Shown here piece by piece: positions 35,460-45,023 of a DNA stretch of 64,000 nucleotides. The DNA is taken from positions 76,907 through 140,906 of the forward strand of contig UQBO01000004.1 of NCBI GenBank assembly GCA_900539225.1, given 5' to 3'. The stretch is from an uncultured Eubacteriales bacterium (GTDB lineage Bacteria > Bacillota > Clostridia > Tissierellales > Peptoniphilaceae). The first letter of the stretch is position 1, and every line of letters starts with the position of its first letter. Under the pieces are notes generated by a model that saw only the letters and a program-made list of their open reading frames with translations, was not told where the DNA came from and did no database searches. Both the position numbers and the translations under genes were made by a program.

Positions 35460-36104
35460 TTATTCGTTGTCAGCTTCTTCTTTTTCTTCTTTACCTACTA
35501 CAGGTACATCAGCTGCTGAAGTTTCTTCTACTTCTTCCTCTTCTTTTTCTTCTCTTGGCATTGATAATGCACATACAACTTCATCAAGATCTATAAGTAC
35601 TTCAACATCTTCGTTGTGTCCTACTAGGTCCTTAACTGTGAATGAGTCATCATAATCCATGTTTTGAACGTCAATTGAGAAACTATCAGGAATATTGCTT
35701 GGTAATACTAAAACTTCGATAGTATCAAGTTGTTGATTTAATACAGATGGTTGCTTTCTGATTTCATCTCTGTTAATTAATTCAACTGGAACTTCAATTT
35801 TAATCTTTTCGTCCATGTTAATTCCTTGGAAACCAACATGATAGATTTGATTTTTGAATGGATGTCTTTGAATTTCTTTAATGATAGCTGGTCTTACTGC
35901 TCCATCGACGTCAAGATCGATAACGCTTGTCATACCTGCTTTTTGATATAACATTTGAAATTCTAGATCATCAATAGTGATGTTTTCAGTTTCTTTTCCT
36001 TTTTGAAATATTGCTGCTGGTAATTGTTCGTTTTGTCTAATTTTATCAACTTTATTTTTTCCTACAGCTTCACGCTTTTGTGCTTTTAATTTGTATTCAG
36101 CCAT
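35460..36104 (-). CDS. rplY: Large-subunit ribosomal protein L25/general stress protein Ctc
   Basis: 214 residues: an N-terminal 5S-rRNA-binding domain (KAQKREAVGKNKVDKIRQ, LPAAIFQKG) and the C-terminal beta domain of the long Ctc form (HVGFQGINMDEKIKIEVPVELIN, quoted in part). A strongly acidic tail of about 30 residues rich in Glu follows. It binds 5S rRNA in the large subunit. It starts 24 bases after prsA and ends at a strong terminator, so the two are probably co-transcribed. Confidence 0.94.
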   Translation of the reverse strand: MAEYKLKAQKREAVGKNKVDKIRQNEQLPAAIFQKGKETENITIDDLEFQMLYQKAGMTSVIDLDVDGAVRPAIIKEIQRHPFKNQIYHVGFQGINMDEKIKIEVPVELINRDEIRKQPSVLNQQLDTIEVLVLPSNIPDSFSIDVQNMDYDDSFTVKDLVGHNEDVEVLIDLDEVVCALSMPREEKEEEEVEETSAADVPVVGKEEKEEADNE

Positions 36105-36128
36105 AATATCCTCCTTAAAATTTATTAC

Positions 36129-37175
36129 TTATTTATTATCTGACTTGTCTTCAGCTTCACTCTCATCAGATGTTTCGCTGTCTTTGCTGTCTTCTTTAGT
36201 TTCAGAATCTTCATCTTCTTCTTTAGTCTTTACATCTTCATCTTTTATTTCAGGTAAATCCATCTTCTTAACATCTGCATTTGCTCTAAGATCTTTCATG
36301 TATTCAATGAATTTTTGACTCTTAAGTGTTTGTTCGATTTCAGTTCTTAAATCTTCTAATTGATCTTTCTTATCATCAACTTTCACTATATGATAACCCA
36401 TATCACTCTTAAATACTTTAGAGTAAGATCCAATTTCAGTAGTGCTTACTGCGTTTAAAAACTCTTTAGGCATAGTAGACGCTTGTACTTCACCCATATT
36501 GCCACCGTTAGCAGCTGAGTAAGTATCGCTCGATTCGTTTTTAGCTAGTTCAGCAAAATCTTCACCAGCTTCAAGCTTATCATAAAGCTTCTTAGCATCT
36601 TCTTCATTATCTGCCATGATTTGACTTAAGCTATACTTAATAAGTCTTTCTTTATTAGCATCGTAGAAGTCTTTAATTTCTTCTTCAGTAACTTTATTGT
36701 CCTTATAGAAGGCTTCTTCAAGCTTTTGTTGCTTATAATCTTTTTTATTACTATCTTTAATGAAGTCATCAGTGATATTTTGTTGCTTCAAGAACTCTTC
36801 ATATTGTTCTTGTCCACCCATATTCTTGATAGTTTGTTCATATAAATTATTTAATTCTTCATCAGTGATAGCAATCTTTTTGTTATCAATTTCTTGATTA
36901 ATTAGTTCATCAACTATAAGCTTTTCAAGTATATTTTCTTTAAGCTTATCTTTGAATGAAACACCATCTTTATCAGTTTTCTTTAGTGCTTCTTCACCAA
37001 GTTGTTGCTTATACATAAGTTCATATACTTTATAGTTTTCAGTGAACTCTTTTTCTGATATTGCCTTACCATTAACTGTTGCTACTGCACTTTCATCTGC
37101 CTTCTTGCAAGAAACTGCAAAAATCATTGTAAGAATCGTTAATGCAAGCAAAACAATTTTAAATTTTTTCTTCAT
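36129..37175 (-). CDS. prsA: PrsA-type foldase lipoprotein (parvulin peptidyl-prolyl isomerase)
   Basis: A 348-residue lipoprotein: a basic start, a hydrophobic helix, and a lipobox ending FAVSC with Cys23 as the lipidation site. Then a SurA-like N-terminal helical region and a parvulin/PpiC domain (YSLSQIMADNEEDAKKLYDKL, GGNMGEV, YHIVKVDDK) follow. It ends in an about 45-residue tail rich in Asp, Glu, Ser and Lys. It helps exported proteins fold at the membrane-wall interface. A consensus promoter and a GGGGAG site precede it. Confidence 0.93.
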   Translation of the reverse strand: MKKKFKIVLLALTILTMIFAVSCKKADESAVATVNGKAISEKEFTENYKVYELMYKQQLGEEALKKTDKDGVSFKDKLKENILEKLIVDELINQEIDNKKIAITDEELNNLYEQTIKNMGGQEQYEEFLKQQNITDDFIKDSNKKDYKQQKLEEAFYKDNKVTEEEIKDFYDANKERLIKYSLSQIMADNEEDAKKLYDKLEAGEDFAELAKNESSDTYSAANGGNMGEVQASTMPKEFLNAVSTTEIGSYSKVFKSDMGYHIVKVDDKKDQLEDLRTEIEQTLKSQKFIEYMKDLRANADVKKMDLPEIKDEDVKTKEEDEDSETKEDSKDSETSDESEAEDKSDNK

Positions 37176-37207
37176 TATATCTCCCCTTAAATTTTACTCA
37201 TAGAATT

Positions 37208-37236
37208 ATTATATAACCTTTTGAATATTTTTTCAA
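37208..37236 (-). promoter_or_regulatory. Promoter of prsA-rplY
   Basis: Minus-strand TTGAAA (37236-37231) and TATAAT (37213-37208), spacing 17. Confidence 0.75.
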
Positions 37237-37247
37237 GCTTTTTTTAT

Positions 37248-40200
37248 CTATTTGCTCATTTTAAGCAAAATTAATATATCTTTTATAAGCTTTAGCTTGT
37301 TTTCTCCCTCAATAGAGATTCTTATAACGTTCATATATCTCTTATTGATATAAAGTCTGTTCTTATACTTCTTATAAATATCTGCTATCCATTCGGGATT
37401 TATGACCTTCTCGTTTAAAAACTCTATCCTAAAGTCGCCACTCACTTCGTTAATGGACGTGATTGAAAACTCTTTAGCCATGGATCTAATCTCACTAATA
37501 TCGATTAAATTTACTATCGGCTTAGGTATGTCAGCAAATCTATCGACAATTTCGTCAATAAGTTCGCTCTTCATCTCTTCATTTTCAACAGCAGCTATCT
37601 TCTTATATAGATCCATCTTAACATATTCATCAGGTGCAAAGTCATCTGGTATATAAGCGTCCACGTTTATGTCAACTCTTGTATCGATATCCTCTTTCAC
37701 CTCGTAGCCTCTAAGCTTCTTTATGGCAAGGTTTAGATACTTAATATATAAGTCGTAGCCAATAGCTGCGATGTGACCATGTTGTGAAGTGCCTAAAAGG
37801 TTACCTGCACCTCTTATCTGCAAGTCGCGCATAGCAATTTTGTATCCACTACCAAGCTCAGTAAACTCTTTGATTGCCTTAAGTCTCGCTTCTTGCATTT
37901 CAGTAAGAACTTTATTTTCCCTATAAGTAAAGTAGCCGTAAGCAATTCTGTTCATTCTACCTACTCTTCCGCGGAGTTGATAAAGCTGGCTTAGACCCAT
38001 ATTTTCTGAGTTATATACGATGATGGTATTTGCATTAGGTATGTCAAGACCAGTTTCGATTATGGTTGTCGATAGCAAAACGTCGTACTTGTGATACATA
38101 AAGTCTATCATCACTTTTTCAAGCTTCGCCTCAGTCATTTGTCCGTGGCCAATAGCGATTCTTGCTTCGGGCACTAAGTTTTGGAGTTCATTATACATAG
38201 ACTCAATCTTTTCGACATTGTTAAAGACAAAAAAAACTTGGCCATCTCTATCCATCTCTTTAAGTATAGCATCTCTAACAAGGCTTTTGTTGTATTCCAA
38301 AACGTATGTTTGTATCGGGTACCTGTCTTGTGGCGCCTCTTCTATGACCGACATACTTCTAATGCCTGATAAAGCCATGTGCATAGTTCTAGGTATAGGT
38401 GTCGCTGAAAGCGATAGCACGTCAACGTTCTCTTTAAGCTTCTTTATTTTTTCTTTGTCTCTAACGCCAAATCTTTGCTCTTCATCTATAATCAATAGAC
38501 CAAGATCTTTAAATTTAACATCATCTGACAATAGCCTATGCGTACCAACAACTATGTCAATGCTATGTGTCTGTAGTTCTTCAGCTGTTTGTTTTTGCTC
38601 TTTGCTTGTTCTAAAGCGTGACATCATAGCTGAACGAATTGGATATTTATTAAATCTTTCGATGATAGTTTCATAGTGCTGCTGACAAAGTATGGTTGTC
38701 GGACACAAGAAAGCTACTTGCTTACCGTCCATGATGGCTTTAAAAGCGGCTCTAAGAGCAACCTCTGTCTTACCAAAACCAACGTCACCGCATAAAAGTC
38801 TATCCATCGGCTTATTTGATTCCATATCTCTTTTTATATCGATTATTGCCTCAAGCTGTCCTTTTGTCTCTTCATATGGAAACGACTCTTCGAACTCTCT
38901 TTGCCAAGCTGTATCTTTTGAAAAAGCATAGCCTTCTTTTTCTTCTCTTATCGCATATAGCTCGACTAAATCCTCAGCCATCCTTTCAATAGCTTTCTTT
39001 GACTTAGACTTTTGCTTTATCCAGTCATTTGTAGATAGTTTATTTATCTTGACATCTTTGCTGTCCTTATCAGAAAACTTCTGTATCCTATCCATCTGAG
39101 CGATAGGTACATAAAGCTTGTCCTCGCCTTTATATTGTATATATAAGAAGTCTTTCTTCGCGCCAAGCACTTCTAGCTTAACTATACCCTTATATATGCC
39201 TACGCCGTGGTCCTCGTGAACTATGTATGTTCCTTCTGATATATCTGATATATCAAGCTTCTTAGATGATTTCTTCTTTCTAATCTTTTCCTTTTGAGAA
39301 CCGTATACATCATTTTCAGATAAAACTATAAATTTATTCTCGCTAAAGACAAAGCCTCTAGTCGATGAGTCATTTCTTAATAATAGCTGAGATGATAAAA
39401 GTTTATCCTCAATCTCATTCTCTTGCACAAAGCCTATGTCATTATCTTTTAATAGCGAGTAAATTCTATCGTATCTTTCAATGTCCTTAATAGATAAAAC
39501 AATCTTGTAACCTCTTAATTTATAGTGTCTTAAATCATCAAGCAGCGCCTCGTATTTCGAATTGTACTTAGTTACTGAATTTAAATGCAAATTGTAAATG
39601 GCTTTAGGATTGAAATCCTTTGTGTTTAATAAAATATTTGAGATTAGTGCCAATTTATTATTCTTAATTCTAGCTAGTACATCAGCATAAGACATAATGG
39701 CATTAAACTCTTTAAGAAGTATCTCGCCGTTTTTATATAGTGACTCCATCTCTTGTGAGTGAAAGCTTAAGTATTTTTCATACTCATCTTCAAGCCTTTT
39801 GCTCTCATCTAAATATATATAAGTGTTCTCATCAAAATAATCAAAGATGCTACATTTATATTTATCAGGTATGTATCTTAATAGTAAAGATCTGTTCTTA
39901 TCAAAGCTGTCTTCCTTTAGCATCTCAAAATACTCTTTAAACTTTTCATTCATTAAGGAGTACGAGCTCTTGTTCGTATCTTTTGTCTTGTCAAAGTCCT
40001 TTCTTAAATTATCAATAATGCTTTTTTTGTATTCATCAAAAATTAAAATTTCTCTAGCAGGATTGATTAGAACCTCTTCAGTTGTGGCAATAGTTTTTTG
40101 TGTGTCTTTATCAAATATTCTTATAGAATCAATTTCATCAGAAAAAAACTCTATTCTAAATGGCATTTCAGATATCGAGTCAAAGATATCCACAATAGAG

Positions 40201-40724
40201 CCTCTAAGAGCAAATTCACCTTTATTAGAGGCAATACTTGCTCTTTTATAACCAAGCTCAGTTAAAGAAGTAATTAAGTCATCAATATTAACGACTTGAT
40301 TAGTCTTCAAGCTAAAACTTAGGCTCTTATAGATATCTTGACTGATAAGCTCTTCGTCGAGAGTCTTTACATCCATTATCAAAATAGAGTTTTTATCCTT
40401 AAGTACAGACATAAGTGTCTGTATCCTTGAATATTCAGTTTCTAAAGAGGAGTCGCTAACATTATAAAAAAGCATCTCTCTCTTTTTTAAATAATATACA
40501 TTGGCATGAGAATTTTTTAAATCCTCATAAATTCTCCTAGCTCTTGCTTCATCATAAGTAATTATTATTGAGCTAGTATCTGTTTCATCTTGGATAGTTT
40601 TAACACTAAGGCCTATAGCTTCTTCTACAAGACCGTTAATAAATATAGGACTTACGCCGCCTTTGACGTCATTTACTATATCTTTGTATTGAAAAGCTAA
40701 TAAACCTTTTTGTAAAATATCCAT
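37248..40724 (-). CDS. mfd: Transcription-repair coupling factor
   Basis: A 1158-residue protein that removes RNA polymerase stalled at lesions and recruits UvrA. Domains in order: UvrB-like N-terminus (to about 350), the RNA-polymerase-interacting domain (about 490-560, SEGTYIVHEDHGVGIYKGI), the RecG-like translocase with Walker A GDVGFGKTE (about 645), DEEQRFG (about 748), and QLRGRVGR, then the TRCF C-terminal domain. The length is normal. It starts 7 bases after pth. Confidence 0.97.
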   Translation of the reverse strand: MDILQKGLLAFQYKDIVNDVKGGVSPIFINGLVEEAIGLSVKTIQDETDTSSIIITYDEARARRIYEDLKNSHANVYYLKKREMLFYNVSDSSLETEYSRIQTLMSVLKDKNSILIMDVKTLDEELISQDIYKSLSFSLKTNQVVNIDDLITSLTELGYKRASIASNKGEFALRGSIVDIFDSISEMPFRIEFFSDEIDSIRIFDKDTQKTIATTEEVLINPAREILIFDEYKKSIIDNLRKDFDKTKDTNKSSYSLMNEKFKEYFEMLKEDSFDKNRSLLLRYIPDKYKCSIFDYFDENTYIYLDESKRLEDEYEKYLSFHSQEMESLYKNGEILLKEFNAIMSYADVLARIKNNKLALISNILLNTKDFNPKAIYNLHLNSVTKYNSKYEALLDDLRHYKLRGYKIVLSIKDIERYDRIYSLLKDNDIGFVQENEIEDKLLSSQLLLRNDSSTRGFVFSENKFIVLSENDVYGSQKEKIRKKKSSKKLDISDISEGTYIVHEDHGVGIYKGIVKLEVLGAKKDFLYIQYKGEDKLYVPIAQMDRIQKFSDKDSKDVKINKLSTNDWIKQKSKSKKAIERMAEDLVELYAIREEKEGYAFSKDTAWQREFEESFPYEETKGQLEAIIDIKRDMESNKPMDRLLCGDVGFGKTEVALRAAFKAIMDGKQVAFLCPTTILCQQHYETIIERFNKYPIRSAMMSRFRTSKEQKQTAEELQTHSIDIVVGTHRLLSDDVKFKDLGLLIIDEEQRFGVRDKEKIKKLKENVDVLSLSATPIPRTMHMALSGIRSMSVIEEAPQDRYPIQTYVLEYNKSLVRDAILKEMDRDGQVFFVFNNVEKIESMYNELQNLVPEARIAIGHGQMTEAKLEKVMIDFMYHKYDVLLSTTIIETGLDIPNANTIIVYNSENMGLSQLYQLRGRVGRMNRIAYGYFTYRENKVLTEMQEARLKAIKEFTELGSGYKIAMRDLQIRGAGNLLGTSQHGHIAAIGYDLYIKYLNLAIKKLRGYEVKEDIDTRVDINVDAYIPDDFAPDEYVKMDLYKKIAAVENEEMKSELIDEIVDRFADIPKPIVNLIDISEIRSMAKEFSITSINEVSGDFRIEFLNEKVINPEWIADIYKKYKNRLYINKRYMNVIRISIEGENKLKLIKDILILLKMSK

Positions 40725-40731
40725 GTTCCAC

Positions 40732-41295
40732 CTATTTTCCGTTGTACATATTCATCGCATAATCTTCGCCTTTATCGAGTATGCAAAGGCACGCTTTAGC
40801 TGCGTTTTTATATGTTTCTTCTATATCTACTTTTTCTTCTTTAGAGTATCTAGACAGAACAAAGTCAGCTAGATCAAAATGTTCCGGCTTATTGCCAACA
40901 CCCAGCTTTACTCTAGTAAATTTATCGTTATTAAGCTGATAAACGATAGACTTTAAACCGTTATGTGTGCCAGCGCTTCCTGACTTTTTTATTCTAATCG
41001 TAGCAAAACTAATGTCGATATCATCAACTATAACTATAAGGTCTTTGATATCAAGTTTGTAATATGCCATAAACTCTCTTATAGCTATGCCGCTTTCGTT
41101 CATATAAGTCATTGGCTTCATTAAATAAAGCTTGTCGCCATTATAATTAGTATAGCCAAATTGCGAATGAAACTTAGCGTTATTAAGCTTTACATTCAGT
41201 TCGTCCGCTAATATATCTATAGTCTCAAATCCGGCATTGTGTCTAGTTCCGTCAAAGCGATCTCCAGGATTGCCTAGTCCTACTATGAGTTTCAT
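40732..41295 (-). CDS. pth: Peptidyl-tRNA hydrolase
   Basis: A 187-residue enzyme that frees tRNA from prematurely released peptidyl-tRNA. It has GLGNPGDRFDGTRHNAGFE with the catalytic histidine, KPMTYMNESG, VIVDDIDISFATIRIKKSGSAGTHNGLKS (part: SAGTHNGLKS) and RVKLGVG. The pth-mfd order is common in Firmicutes. The start overlaps the prs stop. Confidence 0.96.
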   Translation of the reverse strand: MKLIVGLGNPGDRFDGTRHNAGFETIDILADELNVKLNNAKFHSQFGYTNYNGDKLYLMKPMTYMNESGIAIREFMAYYKLDIKDLIVIVDDIDISFATIRIKKSGSAGTHNGLKSIVYQLNNDKFTRVKLGVGNKPEHFDLADFVLSRYSKEEKVDIEETYKNAAKACLCILDKGEDYAMNMYNGK

Positions 41296-42245
41296 TAATC
41301 AAATATTGAGCTTATTGATTCGTTGTTATGAATTCTTTCGATTGCCTTAGCTAGTTGATCAGCTATGCTTACAACTTTAATCTTGTCAGTAACGTTGCCA
41401 ATGTTTAGTGGTATTGTATCTGTAATTACAAACTCTTCAAGCTTACTAGAGATAAGTCTTTCAACAGCTGGTCCAGATAGTACACCGTGAGTTGCGCAGC
41501 CATAAACCTTCTTTGCTCCGCCTTTTTCAGTTAAATATTCAGCTGCATGGCAAATAGTTCCTGCTGTATCTATGATATCGTCAACTAAGATACAAGTTTT
41601 GCCTTCAACATCGCCTATAACGTTCATAACTTCTGATACGTTTGGCTTTGGTCTTCTCTTTTCGATTATAGCGATAGGAGCGTCTAGTTCATTAGCAAAA
41701 TTTCTTGCGCGAGTAACTCCACCAAGATCTGGTGATACAACTACTACATCTTCTAAATTTAATGTCTTGAAGTATTCTGCTAAGTGCTTTATTGCTGATA
41801 GATGGTCTACTGGTATATCAAAGTAGCCTTGGATTTGTCCTGCATGAAGGTCCATAAGAACTGCTCTGTCTGCTCCAGCTTTTTCGATTAGATTAGCAAC
41901 AAGCTTTGCTGTAATTGGTTCTCTTGGTTTAGTCTTTCTGTCTTGTCTAGCGTATCCATAGTATGGTATAACTGCGTTAATTCTACCTGCCGAAGCTCTC
42001 TTACATGCGTCAATCATGATTAAAAGTTCCATTAGATTATCGTTAACTGGCTCATGAGTTGGTTGAACGATAAATACGTCAGCGCCTCTAACTGTTTCTT
42101 TGATGTTTACAGCTATTTCTCCGTCCGAGAAATGAGTTACTTCAGAATCAATAAGTTCTGCGCCTAAGTGCTTGCATACGTCTTTTGCTAATTGTCTGTT
42201 AGCGTTTCCTGTTAATACTTTTAGTTGTCCTAGAAATGAATTCAT
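41295..42245 (-). CDS. prs: Ribose-phosphate pyrophosphokinase
   Basis: A 316-residue enzyme that makes PRPP from ribose-5-phosphate and ATP. It has the family motifs HFSDGEIAVNI, the flexible loop YYGYARQDRKTKPREPI, DLHAGQIQGYF, and the PRPP loop VDDIIDTAGTIC. PRPP feeds pyrF's partner steps, purine and other syntheses. The gene overlaps glmU by 4 bases, an order (glmU-prs-pth) common in Firmicutes. Confidence 0.97.
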   Translation of the reverse strand: MNSFLGQLKVLTGNANRQLAKDVCKHLGAELIDSEVTHFSDGEIAVNIKETVRGADVFIVQPTHEPVNDNLMELLIMIDACKRASAGRINAVIPYYGYARQDRKTKPREPITAKLVANLIEKAGADRAVLMDLHAGQIQGYFDIPVDHLSAIKHLAEYFKTLNLEDVVVVSPDLGGVTRARNFANELDAPIAIIEKRRPKPNVSEVMNVIGDVEGKTCILVDDIIDTAGTICHAAEYLTEKGGAKKVYGCATHGVLSGPAVERLISSKLEEFVITDTIPLNIGNVTDKIKVVSIADQLAKAIERIHNNESISSIFD

Positions 42246-43633
42246 TTTTCTTCCTCCATATTTTTTTTATTTTTTACCCAATCTATCTTATCAACTTGTC
42301 TAGCTCTCGCTACAGATAAAGAGTCTTTCATAACTTTTGTAATTATAGTAGATCCAGCAGCGACATAAGCATTCTCACCTATCTCAACTGGTGCAACTAG
42401 ATTAGAATTGCTGCCTATAAAAGCGTTATCCTCAACCTTTGATCTAAATTTATCCTTACCATCGTAGTTTGCAAATATTACACCGCAGCCGATATTAACA
42501 TTGCGTCCAACATCCGCATCGCCCACATAAGCTAAGTGTCCAGCTTTAGTGCCATCACCTAAGCTTGCATTTTTTATTTCAACAAAGTTACCGACTTTAC
42601 AATCTTTACCAATTTTTGAATTTGGTCTAAGATGTGCATTTGGTCCGACCTTTGTTCTTTCTCCTATAAATGAGTCTTCAATTAAGGAGCTCTCTATCGT
42701 AACATCTTTAGCTATGTGTGAATTAACAATCCTAGTATAGCCATATATCTTTACATTGTCCTCAATTATTGTGTCGCCTTCAAGTATAACGTCTGGATAT
42801 ATCTCTACATCCCCGCCAATTCTGACATTTTCTTCTATATATACATTGGATGGATTCTTGAAGTAAACGCCTTCGAGCATCCACTTTGTAATTATTTTCT
42901 TTCTAAGAATCTCTTCAATTTTAGATAAATCTAATTGATTGTTAACACCTAAAGCAATATTTTGATCATCACTTATATATGCATTTACCTTTTTGCCTTT
43001 GCTTAATAGATATGAAACAGCATCAGTTAAGTAATATTCTTTCTTCACATTATCATTCTTAAGATTGTTGATAGCGTCTAAAAAGTCTTCGCCTTTGAAG
43101 CAATATATGCCTGAGTTAACTTCGTTTATCTTAAGCTCATCATCACTCGCATCTTTTTGCTCAACAATCTTAATAAGATTTTTATCAGCATCTCTAACTA
43201 TCCTTCCATAGCCTTCGCAGTCATTAAGGACAGCGCTTAATATAGTCATATTGTTATCATTATCTTGATGATATTTAAGAAAATCTTTTAGTACTTCTTC
43301 ATCAACTAGTGGTGTGTCTCCAAATATTACTAAGACATTGTCACCAGCATTTACATGCTCTTTAGCAAGCGATGCTGCATAGCCAGTGCCATAAGGCTCT
43401 CCAGGACCCATCTTTTGCTCAATAAACGAAATACTCGTATCTGAAGAAAACTCCTTCATAACCTTGTCTTTGTTATTGCCAACGATTAAGTAACTCTTGT
43501 CAAAGCCAGCTCCTTTACATGCGTCCAAAACGTATTTTAGCATTACTTTTCCATTAATCTTATGCAAAACCTTAATCAATGATGATTTCATTCTAGAGCC
43601 TTCTCCGGCTGCTAGAATTATTGCTTGATTCAT
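42242..43633 (-). CDS. glmU: Bifunctional GlcNAc-1-P uridyltransferase/GlcN-1-P acetyltransferase
   Basis: 463 residues: an N-terminal nucleotidyltransferase domain (AIILAAGEGSRMKS, FGDTPLVDEE) and a C-terminal left-handed beta-helix of hexapeptide repeats with acetyltransferase signatures HLRPNSKIGKDCKVGNFVEI (first part) and NYDGKDKFRS. It makes UDP-GlcNAc for peptidoglycan and the wall polymer. ATG at 43633 was chosen; it overlaps the MATE stop as TAATG and has GGGGA upstream. The frame extends 7 codons further up without a good ribosome site. Confidence 0.96.
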   Translation of the reverse strand: MNQAIILAAGEGSRMKSSLIKVLHKINGKVMLKYVLDACKGAGFDKSYLIVGNNKDKVMKEFSSDTSISFIEQKMGPGEPYGTGYAASLAKEHVNAGDNVLVIFGDTPLVDEEVLKDFLKYHQDNDNNMTILSAVLNDCEGYGRIVRDADKNLIKIVEQKDASDDELKINEVNSGIYCFKGEDFLDAINNLKNDNVKKEYYLTDAVSYLLSKGKKVNAYISDDQNIALGVNNQLDLSKIEEILRKKIITKWMLEGVYFKNPSNVYIEENVRIGGDVEIYPDVILEGDTIIEDNVKIYGYTRIVNSHIAKDVTIESSLIEDSFIGERTKVGPNAHLRPNSKIGKDCKVGNFVEIKNASLGDGTKAGHLAYVGDADVGRNVNIGCGVIFANYDGKDKFRSKVEDNAFIGSNSNLVAPVEIGENAYVAAGSTIITKVMKDSLSVARARQVDKIDWVKNKKNMEEEK

Positions 43634-45015
43634 TATATAATTTCCCCTTTCCATTTACCGCTCTTAAATAATATGTATCCATATAGTGCTGTAAATAAAT
43701 TCGATAAACTCATTGCAAGCCATATAGCTATTGGCCCCATCATAAATACGTATTTAAGTAAAAGAATCATAGGTATTCTAAGTGCCCAAAGTCTGCCTAG
43801 AAGCATCTTCATAGCCATATCAGTTTTGCCTGAGCCTTGGAAGAGTCCTTGATAGACACTATATAGACCCATGCAGAAATTTGTTATCAGTATAAAAAAC
43901 AAAAACTGTCTAGACAAAGACATTACATTTTCGCTTGCTTCTTTTAAAAATATCCCTAAGACTTGATCTCTAAATATCCAAACGACTATCGCTCCCGATA
44001 TTGTAACGATATTTGACATATTACAAGCCTTTCTAAAAGCCAGCTCAACTCTATCATAGTTCTTGACACCTTTATTTTGCCCAACTATGCTTACTATAGA
44101 TTGACCAATACCACCCGGTGGCATCGATATGATTGAAGTTACTCTATTGACAGTAACAAAGGCTGTAAGTGTATCTTGCCCGTATGACAAGACAAATACA
44201 TTTAAGATGATAAAGCCAAGTGCTTCGCCTGACTGACCTATACAAGATGGCAGTGCTATGGATAAAATTTTGTTTGAAGCTTCTTTATCATATTTATAGC
44301 TTAAAAAATTAAGATCGATTAATCCTTTTTTACTAGCTATGATTATAATCGCTACAGCCATAAAGGCTTGAGAAATTACAGTTGCAAGAGCTGCTCCCTT
44401 AATGCCCATATTAAAGCCTTTAAAACCAAGATACGGAACTTTCTCGTATATGAATATAGGGTCGCAAATCATATTTATAACAGCGGAAATACCGCTTATA
44501 ATTGTTGGCGTCTTAGTGTCTCCAGAAGATTGAAATATTGAGTTTGTTGCAAAATACAAATAAACAAAGGGAAAGCCTAAATAAAGAATTTCTAGATAGT
44601 CTTTACTCTCTGTATATAGATCTCCCTTAGCTCCCATAAGTCTAATTATTAAACCAGATGAAAGTATGCCCAAAACAACTACTATGATAGATAGTATAAA
44701 GGTTAATATATATAAGTTTTCTCTATATACTTTTGCTTTTTCATAATCAGATCGTCCTATAAGCTGAGATATAATTCCAGTTCCAGCAATGCTTAGGCCG
44801 ATACCTATCGAAATAAATAAAAATAGTATTGGCCAAACAAAACCTGTCGCTGCAAAACTTGTTTCTCCTATGCCGCTGACCCAAAATGAATCTACTAAAT
44901 TGTATAATGTTTGTATTAAATTATTCAAAACTATTGGTGTTGCAAGCGTAATAATCGCTTTTCTCATATCACCATGTAATATTAATTGTTTTCTTTCTTC
45001 TAAATCTAAAGCCAT
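43633..45015 (-). CDS. MATE family efflux transporter
   Basis: A 460-residue protein with twelve hydrophobic helices in two halves; the first reads ITLATPIVLNNLIQTLYNLVDSFWV, typical of the NorM/DinF-like MATE family. These are cation-driven exporters of drugs or organic cations; the substrate cannot be predicted. ATG at 45015 was chosen (AGGGGACGAG site); the frame is open 49 codons further up, but that would lie inside the upstream gene. It lies between the ABC exporter pair and glmU. Confidence 0.9.
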   Translation of the reverse strand: MALDLEERKQLILHGDMRKAIITLATPIVLNNLIQTLYNLVDSFWVSGIGETSFAATGFVWPILFLFISIGIGLSIAGTGIISQLIGRSDYEKAKVYRENLYILTFILSIIVVVLGILSSGLIIRLMGAKGDLYTESKDYLEILYLGFPFVYLYFATNSIFQSSGDTKTPTIISGISAVINMICDPIFIYEKVPYLGFKGFNMGIKGAALATVISQAFMAVAIIIIASKKGLIDLNFLSYKYDKEASNKILSIALPSCIGQSGEALGFIILNVFVLSYGQDTLTAFVTVNRVTSIISMPPGGIGQSIVSIVGQNKGVKNYDRVELAFRKACNMSNIVTISGAIVVWIFRDQVLGIFLKEASENVMSLSRQFLFFILITNFCMGLYSVYQGLFQGSGKTDMAMKMLLGRLWALRIPMILLLKYVFMMGPIAIWLAMSLSNLFTALYGYILFKSGKWKGEII

Positions 45016-45023
45016 CTCGTCCC

